Below the pieces are notes generated by a model. The model had not been told where the DNA came from. It ran no database searches and saw only the letters and a program-made list of their open reading frames with translations. From assembly GCA_002440885.1 (NCBI GenBank), contig DJVY01000090.1:1-6494 (forward strand): 6,494 bases of DNA. The letters run 5' to 3'. Made by a program: the position numbers and the translations under genes. Origin of the DNA: Bacteroidales bacterium UBA6244 (GTDB lineage Bacteria; Bacteroidota; Bacteroidia; Bacteroidales; F082). Positions 1-6,462 of the stretch are shown here, piece after piece. Positions within the stretch are counted from its first letter, which is position 1, and the number at the start of each line of letters is the position of its first letter.

Positions 1-61
1 GGAGATTTCAGGAAGTTACACGGAGTTGCACGGAGAAGTCACAGAGCTACACGGAGTTGGG
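1..61. repeat. Imperfect 10-11 bp tandem repeat
   Basis: From the first base the sequence falls into about six consecutive units of 10-11 bp with an approximate consensus CGGAGTTACA, starting at 1, 11, 21, 31, 42 and 52. The units at 21-30 and 52-61 are the closest pair: the 12-mers at 18-29 and 49-60 differ by one base. The array probably continues left of the window. Degenerate CACGGAG-type repeats like this are, from general recollection, common between genes in Bacteroidota and other environmental bacteria, but no function can be read from the sequence. No gene was found in 1-103 on either strand. Confidence 0.7.
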
Positions 62-103
62 CAAAGAAAATGATTGCATTGTATTATGCCCATATACAGG
101 CTA

Positions 104-226
104 ATGAAAACTCAAAATCAACGGCGAAACTTAAGTAACGAAATAGAAAGCTGGATACGCAAAGGAGATCACGATTTAGGGACAGCTAAGATAACTTATC
201 TGCATATCCCTGAATTTCTGGATTGA
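104..226 (+). pseudogene. N-terminal relic of a HEPN-domain protein
   Basis: A 40-codon frame starts at ATG 104; an in-frame ATG at 86 is an alternative start giving 46 codons. It ends at TGA 224-226. Residues 16-29 read SWIRKGDHDLGTAK, the typical opening helix of HEPN-domain proteins (a tryptophan, then a charged K-x-D-x-D-L-x-x-A stretch). In full-length relatives this is followed by a Cys-Phe-His-x-Gln-Gln-Ala helix and, further on, the R-x4-6-H ribonuclease-type motif. All of that is missing here: the frame stops after Glu-Phe-Leu-Asp, and the intact dnaX 3' end begins two bases later on the other strand. No partner MNT nucleotidyltransferase is visible upstream, and no clear ribosome binding site was found. 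HEPN proteins are often the toxin or RNase half of two-gene defence or toxin-antitoxin modules. This fragment is too short to fold as a HEPN bundle and is most likely a dead remnant left by deletion. The family match is from memory, not a search. Confidence 0.6.
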
Positions 227-227
227 C

Positions 228-2021
228 TTAAAACCCAATCTCAAGATTAAACTGATCTTTCAATTTTTGTACAGCAGGATATTTTTCTATCAGCCGTTCC
301 ATTTTTTCTCTGTCTGTGTAGGCTTTTTTTGGCTCTGTTTTATCGGGTACAGTAGCCGTTAAGGTTATCTGGTTGTTGTGTAGTTCTTTTTTAAGAAATT
401 CGAGCAGACTCGAGATACCCAGTGTGTCTTTCGAGATAATCAAAGAGTCGACTTTGTAGGTAATTACATGTTTATCACCAATTGCAGGAACGTATTTAGC
501 CAACGCATTGGCAAAGCTGGGCGATTTTTCCTCATATGCCCGACAAAAAGTGTTCCACGCGGTTTCCAGTTGTTGCTGTGTAAAAGGGTTGTCGATTACT
601 TCTACAGGTTTCTGGTCGTCGTTTTCCTTTCCGTTTTTAATCAGGTCCATGCTTTTTTTGATGGAAATATTTCGCATCACTTTTCCGTTACCTGTCTCTG
701 ATTCCGGCATTTTTCTGGGAGAGGCCGCCTCTGGTTTCGTTCTTTCAGCAGCTGGCGTTGCAGGCGACGATGGAGTCTGTGTTTCCGGTTTAGAGACGGG
801 TGGGGGAGGTGCTTTTTCAACGGGCTTTGTCACCGGCTGATAGGTCGACTTGCTTTCTCCGGCATCGTTTTTGATAGGCTCAGGTTTGCTGGTAAGAGGT
901 GCTACACTGGCTTTAACTTGCGCCGGCTGGTTATTTATATCGGCCAAAGCCAGCAGTGCAATTTCAATGTGAAGTCGTTTGTTGTTGCTGGCCTTGTATT
1001 TCAAATCGTATTGATTACAAATGTCAAGTGCTTTAAACAGAAAATCCTGATGGCAGGCGGAAGATTGGTTTTTATACCTCACTTTTAACTGTTCGCTGGC
1101 ATGCATCAGTTGAATGGTCTCCGGGTTTTTCATTACCAGCAGGCTGCGCAGGTGTTCGGCAAGCCCCATAATAAAATGCTGGCCATCGAAGCCGTTTTCG
1201 ATAACTTCATTGAAAACCAACAGTAGATCTGTGATATTTCGTTGCAGGATGCTGTCTGTAATCCTGAAAAAGTATTCATAATCGAGGATATTCAAATTCT
1301 CAATCACACTTTTATAAGTCAGGTTATTGCCGCTGTAACTAACGATTTGGTCGAAAGTGGAGAGCGCATCGCGCATGGCTCCGTCCGACTTTTGGGCGAT
1401 GATGTGCAGCGCTTCGGCATCGGTGGTTATATGTTCGTTGTCGGCCACATACTGTAGGTAGTTAGCCGTATCTTCCACGGTAATTCTCCTGAAATCAAAG
1501 ATCTGACAACGGGAGAGAATGGTAGGGATAATTTTGTGTTTTTCAGTGGTGGCCAGAATAAATTTGGCATAAGCAGGCGGTTCTTCCAGGGTTTTTAAAA
1601 AGGCATTAAACGCACTGGTCGAGAGCATGTGCACCTCATCGATGATGTAGACCTTGTATTTTCCTACCTGCGGGGGGATGCGCACTTGTTCCACCAGGTT
1701 TCTGATGTCGTCCACCGAGTTGTTGGAAGCGGCATCCAGTTCGTGAATATTAAACGACGAGTTGGTGTTAAACGAACGGCACGACTCGCACTGATCACAG
1801 GGCTCGAGGTCGGCGTTCAGGTTGGTGCAGTTGATGGTTTTGGCCAGAATACGGGCGCAGGTGGTTTTGCCTACACCGCGTGGACCGGTGAAAAGAAAAG
1901 CCTGAGCGAGATGGTTGTTTTTAATGGCGTTCTGCAAAGTGGATGTAATGGCCTGCTGGCCAACTACCTGGCGAAAAGTAGCAGGGCGGTATTTGCGTGC
2001 CGATACAATAAAGTTGTCCAT
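228..2021 (-). CDS. dnaX: DNA polymerase III subunit gamma/tau (DnaX)
   Basis: This is the ATPase subunit of the DNA polymerase III clamp loader, which opens and loads the beta sliding clamp and links the polymerase cores at the replication fork. The protein has 597 residues from the ATG at 2021-2019, opening MDNFIVSARKYRP as in related DnaX proteins. Walker A is GPRGVGKT (46-53). The zinc-binding cysteines are C65, C75, C78 and C81. Walker B is in YIIDEVH (125-131). The arginine-finger SRC is at 170-172, and the sensor-2-like stretch SDGAMRDAL at 212-220. A proline-rich linker lies at about 370-447 and a tau-type C-terminal domain at about 478-597. A TTG seven codons upstream (2042) is in frame but overlaps the likely -7 promoter box, so it was not chosen. 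A run of seven A residues in the coding strand (659-653, codons 455-457) lies between linker and tail, where slippage would truncate the protein. The gene is transcribed divergently from the deacetylase gene. The gene looks complete and identification is firm. Confidence 0.97.
   Translation of the reverse strand: MDNFIVSARKYRPATFRQVVGQQAITSTLQNAIKNNHLAQAFLFTGPRGVGKTTCARILAKTINCTNLNADLEPCDQCESCRSFNTNSSFNIHELDAASNNSVDDIRNLVEQVRIPPQVGKYKVYIIDEVHMLSTSAFNAFLKTLEEPPAYAKFILATTEKHKIIPTILSRCQIFDFRRITVEDTANYLQYVADNEHITTDAEALHIIAQKSDGAMRDALSTFDQIVSYSGNNLTYKSVIENLNILDYEYFFRITDSILQRNITDLLLVFNEVIENGFDGQHFIMGLAEHLRSLLVMKNPETIQLMHASEQLKVRYKNQSSACHQDFLFKALDICNQYDLKYKASNNKRLHIEIALLALADINNQPAQVKASVAPLTSKPEPIKNDAGESKSTYQPVTKPVEKAPPPPVSKPETQTPSSPATPAAERTKPEAASPRKMPESETGNGKVMRNISIKKSMDLIKNGKENDDQKPVEVIDNPFTQQQLETAWNTFCRAYEEKSPSFANALAKYVPAIGDKHVITYKVDSLIISKDTLGISSLLEFLKKELHNNQITLTATVPDKTEPKKAYTDREKMERLIEKYPAVQKLKDQFNLEIGF
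653..659 (-). other. A7 slippage-prone tract in dnaX
   Basis: In the coding strand the frame reads ATC AAA AAA AGC at codons 454-457, giving seven consecutive A. Gain of one base (-1 shift) continues AAG CAT GGA CCT GAT and then TAA, giving about 461 residues. Loss of one base (+1 shift) continues GCA TGG ACC and then TGA, giving about 459 residues. Either way the product keeps the AAA+ domain, zinc module and linker and loses the C-terminal domain, the same architecture as gamma in E. coli. The phase is not the classic A_AAA_AAG heptamer, so RNA polymerase slippage, as known for Thermus dnaX, fits better than ribosomal tandem slippage. No downstream hairpin was obvious. That it is used is inference. 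Confidence 0.4.
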
Positions 2022-2039
2022 ATGGTCTATTTGAGAGCT

Positions 2040-2047
2040 CAAAAGTA
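2040..2047 (-). promoter_or_regulatory. Candidate dnaX promoter, -7 element
   Basis: On the minus strand this reads TACTTTTG, an exact match to the Bacteroidota -7 consensus TAnnTTTG, ending 18 bases before the dnaX ATG. A start of transcription a few bases downstream would give a leader of roughly a dozen bases. The -33 TTTG element is only weakly represented (TTTATG-like sequence near 2065-2071). The box covers the alternative TTG start at 2042, which supports the ATG at 2021. Confidence 0.5.
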
Positions 2048-2129
2048 CTTATTTTTGACGGTTGCATAAAAGGAAAATGTGATAATAATGTTCATGAAAA
2101 ACTGCATTGCCTTTTTTGTCCTGATTTCG

Positions 2130-2158
2130 TTTGAAATGGCTTTTTTTATTTACTTTTG
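2130..2158 (+). promoter_or_regulatory. Candidate promoter of the deacetylase gene
   Basis: TTTG at 2130-2133 and TACTTTTG at 2151-2158 are separated by 17 bases and match the Bacteroidota -33/-7 consensus (TTTG, TAnnTTTG). The -7 box ends only five bases before the ATG at 2164, so transcription would start almost at the initiation codon. A small inverted repeat, ATTTC-GTTT-GAAAT (2124-2137), overlaps the -33 element; it may be chance. The same -7 octamer occurs in the divergent dnaX promoter. Confidence 0.5.
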
Positions 2159-2163
2159 ATAGG

Positions 2164-3477
2164 ATGGAAAGTTTACTCATATATGTGCCCAAAAGAACCA
2201 GTCGCGTGAAGTACGTATTCAGGCTGGTATGCAAGGATTTGCTTAAGATTTCCTATACACTCACCGACGATTTGGATACTTTTCAGTCGGCTGATGGCGC
2301 TAAGTTGGTGTATGCCTCCAAGCCCTGTTCCGACGATATTTTTATCAAAAGCAATGGTTTGTTGTTCGAGCGCGGGGTTAATCCTGTCGATTTAAATCCC
2401 TTCACTTTCGAAGGCAACAAAGCGTTTTTCCCGGTTGTTTCTGCCGAATCGGCTCTGCCATTTGATGTGTTTTCTGCCATCTTTTATCTGGTTTCAAGAT
2501 ATGAGGAATATCAACCTTATGTACCCGATCAGCATGGACGTTTCACAGCCCACCTGAGCGCGAGTACGCGGATGGGCATACTGCAAAAACCCATGGTGAA
2601 TATCTGGACACTGAAAATTAAAGAATTGATTCTGACCAGATATCCAAAGTTCTACTTTCCGCCCCGCCAATATCGGTTTGTGCCTACTTACGACATCGAT
2701 GCGGCCTATGCCTATAGCCAGAAAGGATTGGTGCGGGCTGTGGGTGGGTATCTGCTGGCCTTGAAAAACTTTGATTGGGAGGATACCATTCAACGTACAC
2801 GCGTTTTGTTTGGAAGTAAAAAAGATCCGTTCGATAATTTTGACTATCAAATTGAACTGCAGAAGAAACATCAGCTTAAGTCGGTTTATTTTTTCTTGTT
2901 CGGACACTATGGTCAATACGATAAAAATATAAATACCCGCAACCGGACTTTCCGTTTCTTAATCAAACGCATGCTGGATTATGCCAAACTGGGCATTCAT
3001 CCTTCCTACCGTACCAATGATAATCCGGAATTGCTTGCCAAAGAAAAGGCCTCGTTGGAAAAGGTGGTAAACAAGGAGATAAACCGCAGCAGACAGCATT
3101 TCCTCCGACTGATGTTGCCGCATACTTACCGCAATTTAATCGATAACGGCATCACCGATGATTACACCATGGGATATGCAGCGCTTACCGGATTTCGTGC
3201 CGGGATCTGTGATTCCTATAACTTTTATGATTTGGACATGGAGGTGGAAACCAAGCTGCGGATACACCCGTTTATGGTGATGGACGGAACGCTGAAAGAT
3301 TACATGAAACTCACCCCGGCCGATGCCATCAACCAAATATCAACCTTGATCGGGGAGGTGCGTCAGGTAAACGGAACTTTTATCTCCTTGTGGCACAATG
3401 AGTCGCTAAGCGATGAAAAACGCTGGAAAGGTTGGCGTGAAGTGTATGAGGTGTTGATTCAGAAAGCGTTACCTTAA
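2164..3477 (+). CDS. Polysaccharide deacetylase-like protein, DUF7033-type N-terminus
   Basis: The protein has 437 residues. The start at ATG 2164 was chosen because the N-terminus LLIYVPKRTSRVKYVF matches the usual opening of this Bacteroidota family, and because the upstream TTG at 2131 lies within the promoter. Residues about 1-150 resemble the DUF7033 module. Residues about 170-430 resemble a divergent NodB/CE4 deacetylase fold. Likely metal or catalytic positions are TYDID with D177 and D179, GIHPSYR with H279, RQHFLR with H312, GFRAG (343-347) and LWHNES with H411. The usual second histidine of the NodB H-x3-H motif is replaced by R283. No signal peptide or membrane segment is visible, so the protein is predicted to be cytoplasmic, unlike most CE4 enzymes. 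The acyltransferase-like gene follows 39 bp downstream, suggesting joint action on an envelope glycan precursor. The fold assignment is fairly secure; substrate and activity are unknown. Confidence 0.8.
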   Translation: MESLLIYVPKRTSRVKYVFRLVCKDLLKISYTLTDDLDTFQSADGAKLVYASKPCSDDIFIKSNGLLFERGVNPVDLNPFTFEGNKAFFPVVSAESALPFDVFSAIFYLVSRYEEYQPYVPDQHGRFTAHLSASTRMGILQKPMVNIWTLKIKELILTRYPKFYFPPRQYRFVPTYDIDAAYAYSQKGLVRAVGGYLLALKNFDWEDTIQRTRVLFGSKKDPFDNFDYQIELQKKHQLKSVYFFLFGHYGQYDKNINTRNRTFRFLIKRMLDYAKLGIHPSYRTNDNPELLAKEKASLEKVVNKEINRSRQHFLRLMLPHTYRNLIDNGITDDYTMGYAALTGFRAGICDSYNFYDLDMEVETKLRIHPFMVMDGTLKDYMKLTPADAINQISTLIGEVRQVNGTFISLWHNESLSDEKRWKGWREVYEVLIQKALP

Positions 3478-3516
3478 TTGTTAGGTCTTAGGCTATCATT
3501 TTAAAATAATTGTAAA

Positions 3517-4464
3517 ATGCACAAAATTAGATTTCTGGCTCACGACGACATCAACAAACAAAAATGGGATGCCTGCCTAACCCATGCTTTCAATGGAAAT
3601 GTGTATGCCACTTCCTGGTACCTGGATATTATTCATCCGGGCTGGGCGGCTTTGGTGGAGGACGATTACGTGCGCGTGATGCCCTTGCCGCTGAAAAAGA
3701 AATACGGCATTACCTATGCGTACCAGCCATTTTTCGCGCAGCAACACGGAGTGTTTTCGGTTAGCTTGCTCACGCCGGACATCGTTACCGAATTCATTAA
3801 ACGTATTCCGGCTTACGTGCGGGTAATAAACTTAAATCTGAATAGCGTTAGTGCTCCCGATCCTGCTGTTTTTCCCGTTACGAAATACAGCAATTTCATG
3901 CTTGACCTGATAAACGAGTATCCGGTGTTACATAATAAATTCAATACCAACACCAGACGCAATCTAAAGGTGGCCGAAAAAAGCGGGCTGACCATGACCC
4001 CGTCACTCAACCACGAGGAAATCATTTCGTTGTTCCGACAAAACAGGGGCAAAGAGGTGAGTAAGTGGACTGACCAACATTACCAGACCCTTAACCGTTT
4101 GATGTATCAGGCTGTTTATCAGGGAATAGGTCTGTCGTATGGTGTTTATAACGCCCACAACGAATTGGTTTCGGGTGCATTTTTCCTGAAAAGGGCCGGC
4201 AGGTTGATTTTTCTGTTTTCAGGAACCAGCGAGCAGGGAAGGAAAGTATCTGCCCTGACCTTTCTTATCGATGCGGTAATCAAAGACTTTGCTCCTGGCA
4301 AATTCATCCTCGACTTTGAAGGATCGAACAACAGTGATCTGGCCAGGTATTATGCCGGATTTGGAGCCAGAGAGACTTCCTATTACAATTTGCAGTTAAA
4401 TAGGTTAAGTCCGATCTCGAAATTGATGTTTAAGATGCTGTCACGTTTAAAAACCTCGGTATGA
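3517..4464 (+). CDS. FemAB/GNAT-like acyltransferase
   Basis: The protein has 315 residues and no signal peptide or membrane segment. It resembles the GNAT/FemAB-type proteins (Acetyltransf_6-like) that Bacteroidota commonly carry near envelope-glycan genes. Supporting stretches are TNTRRNLKVAEKSGL (about 144-158), which recalls the TRRNI-x-KAEK segment of FemAB proteins; GLSYGVYN with ELVSGAFFL (about 205-224), a GNAT-like central beta strand pair; and DFEGSNNSDLARYYAGFGA (about 266-284), matching the FEGS...FYxxFGA signature of this group. Family members transfer aminoacyl or acyl groups to amino groups of cell-wall or lipid precursors; the donor and acceptor here cannot be read from the sequence. 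The ATG at 3517 follows an A-rich stretch and no strong Shine-Dalgarno, usual for the phylum. It lies 39 bp after the deacetylase gene without an obvious promoter or terminator between them, so they are probably co-transcribed. A simple N-acetyltransferase is the main alternative. Confidence 0.72.
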   Translation: MHKIRFLAHDDINKQKWDACLTHAFNGNVYATSWYLDIIHPGWAALVEDDYVRVMPLPLKKKYGITYAYQPFFAQQHGVFSVSLLTPDIVTEFIKRIPAYVRVINLNLNSVSAPDPAVFPVTKYSNFMLDLINEYPVLHNKFNTNTRRNLKVAEKSGLTMTPSLNHEEIISLFRQNRGKEVSKWTDQHYQTLNRLMYQAVYQGIGLSYGVYNAHNELVSGAFFLKRAGRLIFLFSGTSEQGRKVSALTFLIDAVIKDFAPGKFILDFEGSNNSDLARYYAGFGARETSYYNLQLNRLSPISKLMFKMLSRLKTSV

Positions 4465-4500
4465 TCAGGATAGCGTTAAATGTTCAAAAAAAATTGATTG

Positions 4501-4534
4501 TTTGGGTTTTTACCAGTGATTTCGATTAATTTTG
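4501..4534 (+). promoter_or_regulatory. Candidate upp promoter
   Basis: TTTG at 4501-4504 and TAATTTTG at 4527-4534, 22 bases apart, match the Bacteroidota -33/-7 pattern. The -7 box ends 17 bases before the ATG at 4552, leaving a leader of roughly ten bases. The site suggests that upp and the permease behind it are transcribed independently of the upstream acyltransferase gene. It also argues against the in-frame TTG at 4498 as the upp start. Confidence 0.5.
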
Positions 4535-4551
4535 TTTCAAATACTTACAAG

Positions 4552-5205
4552 ATGATCAGGGAAATAGGAAAAGAGAACACCATTTTTAACCGGTTTTTGT
4601 CGGAATTGCGTGATGCAAATATCCAACAGAACAGGATGCGCTTTCGCAGAAACATGGAACGGGTAGGTGAAATTTTTGCCTACGAGATAAGTAAAACCTT
4701 TAGCTACAGCGATACGGAGATTGTAACACCGCTCGGAATAGCCCACATGCACCTGCCTGTCGAAAAGCCTGTTTTGGCCACCATTCTCCGTGCCGGATTG
4801 CCTTTTCATCAGGGATTGTTGAATTATTTTGATGATTCAGACAGCGCTTATGTGTCGGCTTACCGAAAATATACCAAAGACGAAGACTTTACCATTAAAC
4901 TGGATTATGTTTCAGCCCCTTCCCTCGACGGAAAAGTATTGATTATCAGTGATCCGATGCTGGCAACGGGAGGTTCACTCGTGGCCGCTTTAAAAGGGCT
5001 GATGCTGAATGGCGAACCAAAACATATCCATGTCGTGACCCTGCTGGCCAGTGATGAAGGGATCATGAAACTGAAACGTCATTTTTCATTGAAACCCTTT
5101 ACACTCTGGGTGGGCGCTGTGGATGATGAACTGACTGCCAAGGCCTACATCGTGCCCGGACTGGGTGATGCCGGTGATCTGGCGTTCGGACAAAAAGAAG
5201 ACTAA
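4552..5205 (+). CDS. upp: Uracil phosphoribosyltransferase
   Basis: The enzyme makes UMP and pyrophosphate from uracil and PRPP in the pyrimidine salvage pathway, in the cytoplasm. The protein has 217 residues, normal for the family. The PRPP-binding loop is DPMLATGGS (134-142), preceded by the hydrophobic strand VLIIS. The uracil-binding C-terminal signature is YIVPGLGDAGD (199-209). RMRFRRNMERVGEIFAYEISK near the N-terminus and ATILRAGLPFHQGLL in the middle match Bacteroidota Upp as recalled. The ATG at 4552 was chosen because it fits the family N-terminus and lies just downstream of the promoter-like site. An earlier in-frame TTG (4498) would put the promoter inside the gene. The permease gene starts four bases after its stop codon, so the two are probably one operon, although no functional link is apparent. 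Confidence 0.95.
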   Translation: MIREIGKENTIFNRFLSELRDANIQQNRMRFRRNMERVGEIFAYEISKTFSYSDTEIVTPLGIAHMHLPVEKPVLATILRAGLPFHQGLLNYFDDSDSAYVSAYRKYTKDEDFTIKLDYVSAPSLDGKVLIISDPMLATGGSLVAALKGLMLNGEPKHIHVVTLLASDEGIMKLKRHFSLKPFTLWVGAVDDELTAKAYIVPGLGDAGDLAFGQKED

Positions 5206-5209
5206 AACC

Positions 5210-6457
5210 ATGACCGACCTTCAGTTTATAAAAGAAAACCTGCGTATCTCGCTGCTCTCTATAAAGAGTCACATGTTGCGCACTATCTTAACTGTCATGA
5301 TCATCGCCTTTGGCATCATGGCTCTGGTAGGCATACTCACGGCCATTGATGCGGTTGAATATTTCCTGAACAATAATTTCGCCATGATGGGCTCCAACAC
5401 CTTTAATATACAAAACAGGGATGTCCGCGTGCACATCGGGGGCAGAGGAAATCGTGCCAAAGACTATAAGGAGATCAGTTACCAACAGGCGCTTGACTTT
5501 AAAAAAAGCTATACTTTTCCGGTGGTCACCTCCATTTATACTTACGGAACAGGTATCGCCACGTTGAAATTTCAGTCGGAGAAAAGCAACCCCAACGTGC
5601 AGGTGATGGGCGTGGACGATAATTACCTTACTACCGCAGGATTAGAAATAGAAAAAGGGCGAAATTTTAATCCAACGGAAATTGAAAACGGAAGTCCGGT
5701 TACCGTGATTGGGAATGAAATAGCCAAATTGCTTTTTACGAACAACGAGGAACCTGTAGGCCAGGTTATTTCTATTGGCGCCGGCAAATACAAGGTGATC
5801 GGGGTGCTAAAGGAGCGCGGTTCGAGTGTGGGATTTAGTGGCGACCGCTACTGTCTGGCTCCGCTGTCGAATGTACGCCAGTATTTTTCGCGCCCGAACA
5901 TGAATTTTAGAATAAGCGTGATGGTGAATGACCCGAACATGATGGAAGCGGCCATTGGAGAGGCAACGGGCGTGTTCAGGCGGGTACGACAAGATAAGGT
6001 AGGCTCGGATGATTCTTTCAGTATTGTAAAAAGCGACAATATCGCCAGCATGCTGATTAAACTCACGGGAAGCATACAGTTGGGGGCTACGTTGATTGGA
6101 TTAATTACCCTGATAGGGGCGGCCATTGGGTTGATGAACATTATGTTGGTGTCTGTAACTGAGCGTACACGTGAGATTGGGATACGCAAAGCCGTAGGTG
6201 CACGCCGCAAAACCATCAGAAATCAATTCCTCGCCGAAGCCATTGTTATTGCTCAGATAGGTGGATTTCTGGGCGTGGCCGCCGGAATTCTCATGGGCAA
6301 TGCCGTGTCGATTATGACTGAAAGCGCCTTTATTGTGCCCTGGGCCTGGATAGGACTGGGGATAGGGCTCTGTTTGGTTGTAGCACTGGCCTCGGGAATT
6401 ATCCCGGCTAACAAAGCCGCCGCCCTCGACCCGATCGACTCGCTGAGGTATGAGTAA
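5210..6457 (+). CDS. MacB/FtsX-type ABC transporter permease
   Basis: The protein has 415 residues and the classic MacB topology. A short cytoplasmic start precedes a first membrane helix (about 26-46). A large periplasmic MacB_PCD-like domain follows (about 47-288), then three C-terminal helices (about 291-314, 342-365 and 379-398) forming an FtsX domain. VTERTREIGIRKAVGAR (316-332) is the conserved cytoplasmic coupling segment of this superfamily. The C-terminus PANKAAALDPIDSLRYE has the usual PA..AA.LDP...LRYE ending. Such permeases work with a LolD/MacB-like ATPase and transmit ATP-driven motion to the periplasm to export lipoproteins, peptides or drugs, or for signalling; the cargo is unknown. 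No ATPase or membrane-fusion gene is in the window, so partners are elsewhere or to the right. The ATG at 5210 lies four bases after the upp stop, and a longer in-frame GTG start at 5165 would overlap upp and is less likely. Confidence 0.9.
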   Translation: MTDLQFIKENLRISLLSIKSHMLRTILTVMIIAFGIMALVGILTAIDAVEYFLNNNFAMMGSNTFNIQNRDVRVHIGGRGNRAKDYKEISYQQALDFKKSYTFPVVTSIYTYGTGIATLKFQSEKSNPNVQVMGVDDNYLTTAGLEIEKGRNFNPTEIENGSPVTVIGNEIAKLLFTNNEEPVGQVISIGAGKYKVIGVLKERGSSVGFSGDRYCLAPLSNVRQYFSRPNMNFRISVMVNDPNMMEAAIGEATGVFRRVRQDKVGSDDSFSIVKSDNIASMLIKLTGSIQLGATLIGLITLIGAAIGLMNIMLVSVTERTREIGIRKAVGARRKTIRNQFLAEAIVIAQIGGFLGVAAGILMGNAVSIMTESAFIVPWAWIGLGIGLCLVVALASGIIPANKAAALDPIDSLRYE

Positions 6458-6462
6458 GTAAT

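Noticed and set aside
1..61. CRISPR array
   Set aside because: The repeat units are 10-11 bp and directly abut each other with no spacers.
1..227. A functional MNT-HEPN toxin-antitoxin module at the left edge
   Set aside because: Only the first helix of the HEPN protein is present, the R-x4-6-H motif is lost, and no nucleotidyltransferase frame precedes it in the window.
324..330. Second A7 run in dnaX, in the classic A_AAA_AAA slippery phase (codons CCA AAA AAA GCC)
   Set aside because: It lies about 33 codons from the end of the gene. A -1 shift would only swap the last thirty or so residues and end near the same place, so it would not produce a gamma-like form. It is probably incidental.
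2022..2042. Longer dnaX start at TTG 2042, adding seven residues
   Set aside because: It overlaps the TACTTTTG -7 box, uses a rare start codon, and the family N-terminus fits MDNFIVSARKYRP from the ATG at 2021.
508..2069. Plus-strand reading frames of 70-146 codons opposite dnaX
   Set aside because: They lie wholly or mostly antisense to a confidently identified gene, lack recognisable motifs, and have low-complexity compositions mirroring the dnaX linker.
2494..4331. Minus-strand reading frames opposite the deacetylase and acyltransferase genes
   Set aside because: They are shadows of conserved coding frames, with no family features or start signals of their own.
4461..4529. 22-codon frame overlapping the acyltransferase stop codon (ATGA)
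   Set aside because: It has no recognisable family features and its end runs into the upp -7 box. It looks like chance, despite the tight overlap.
4461..4560. Direct repeat ATGATCAGG at 4461-4469 and 4552-4560
   Set aside because: Only nine bases match and the flanks diverge at once. One copy is the upp start. There is no sign of a duplication or attachment site.
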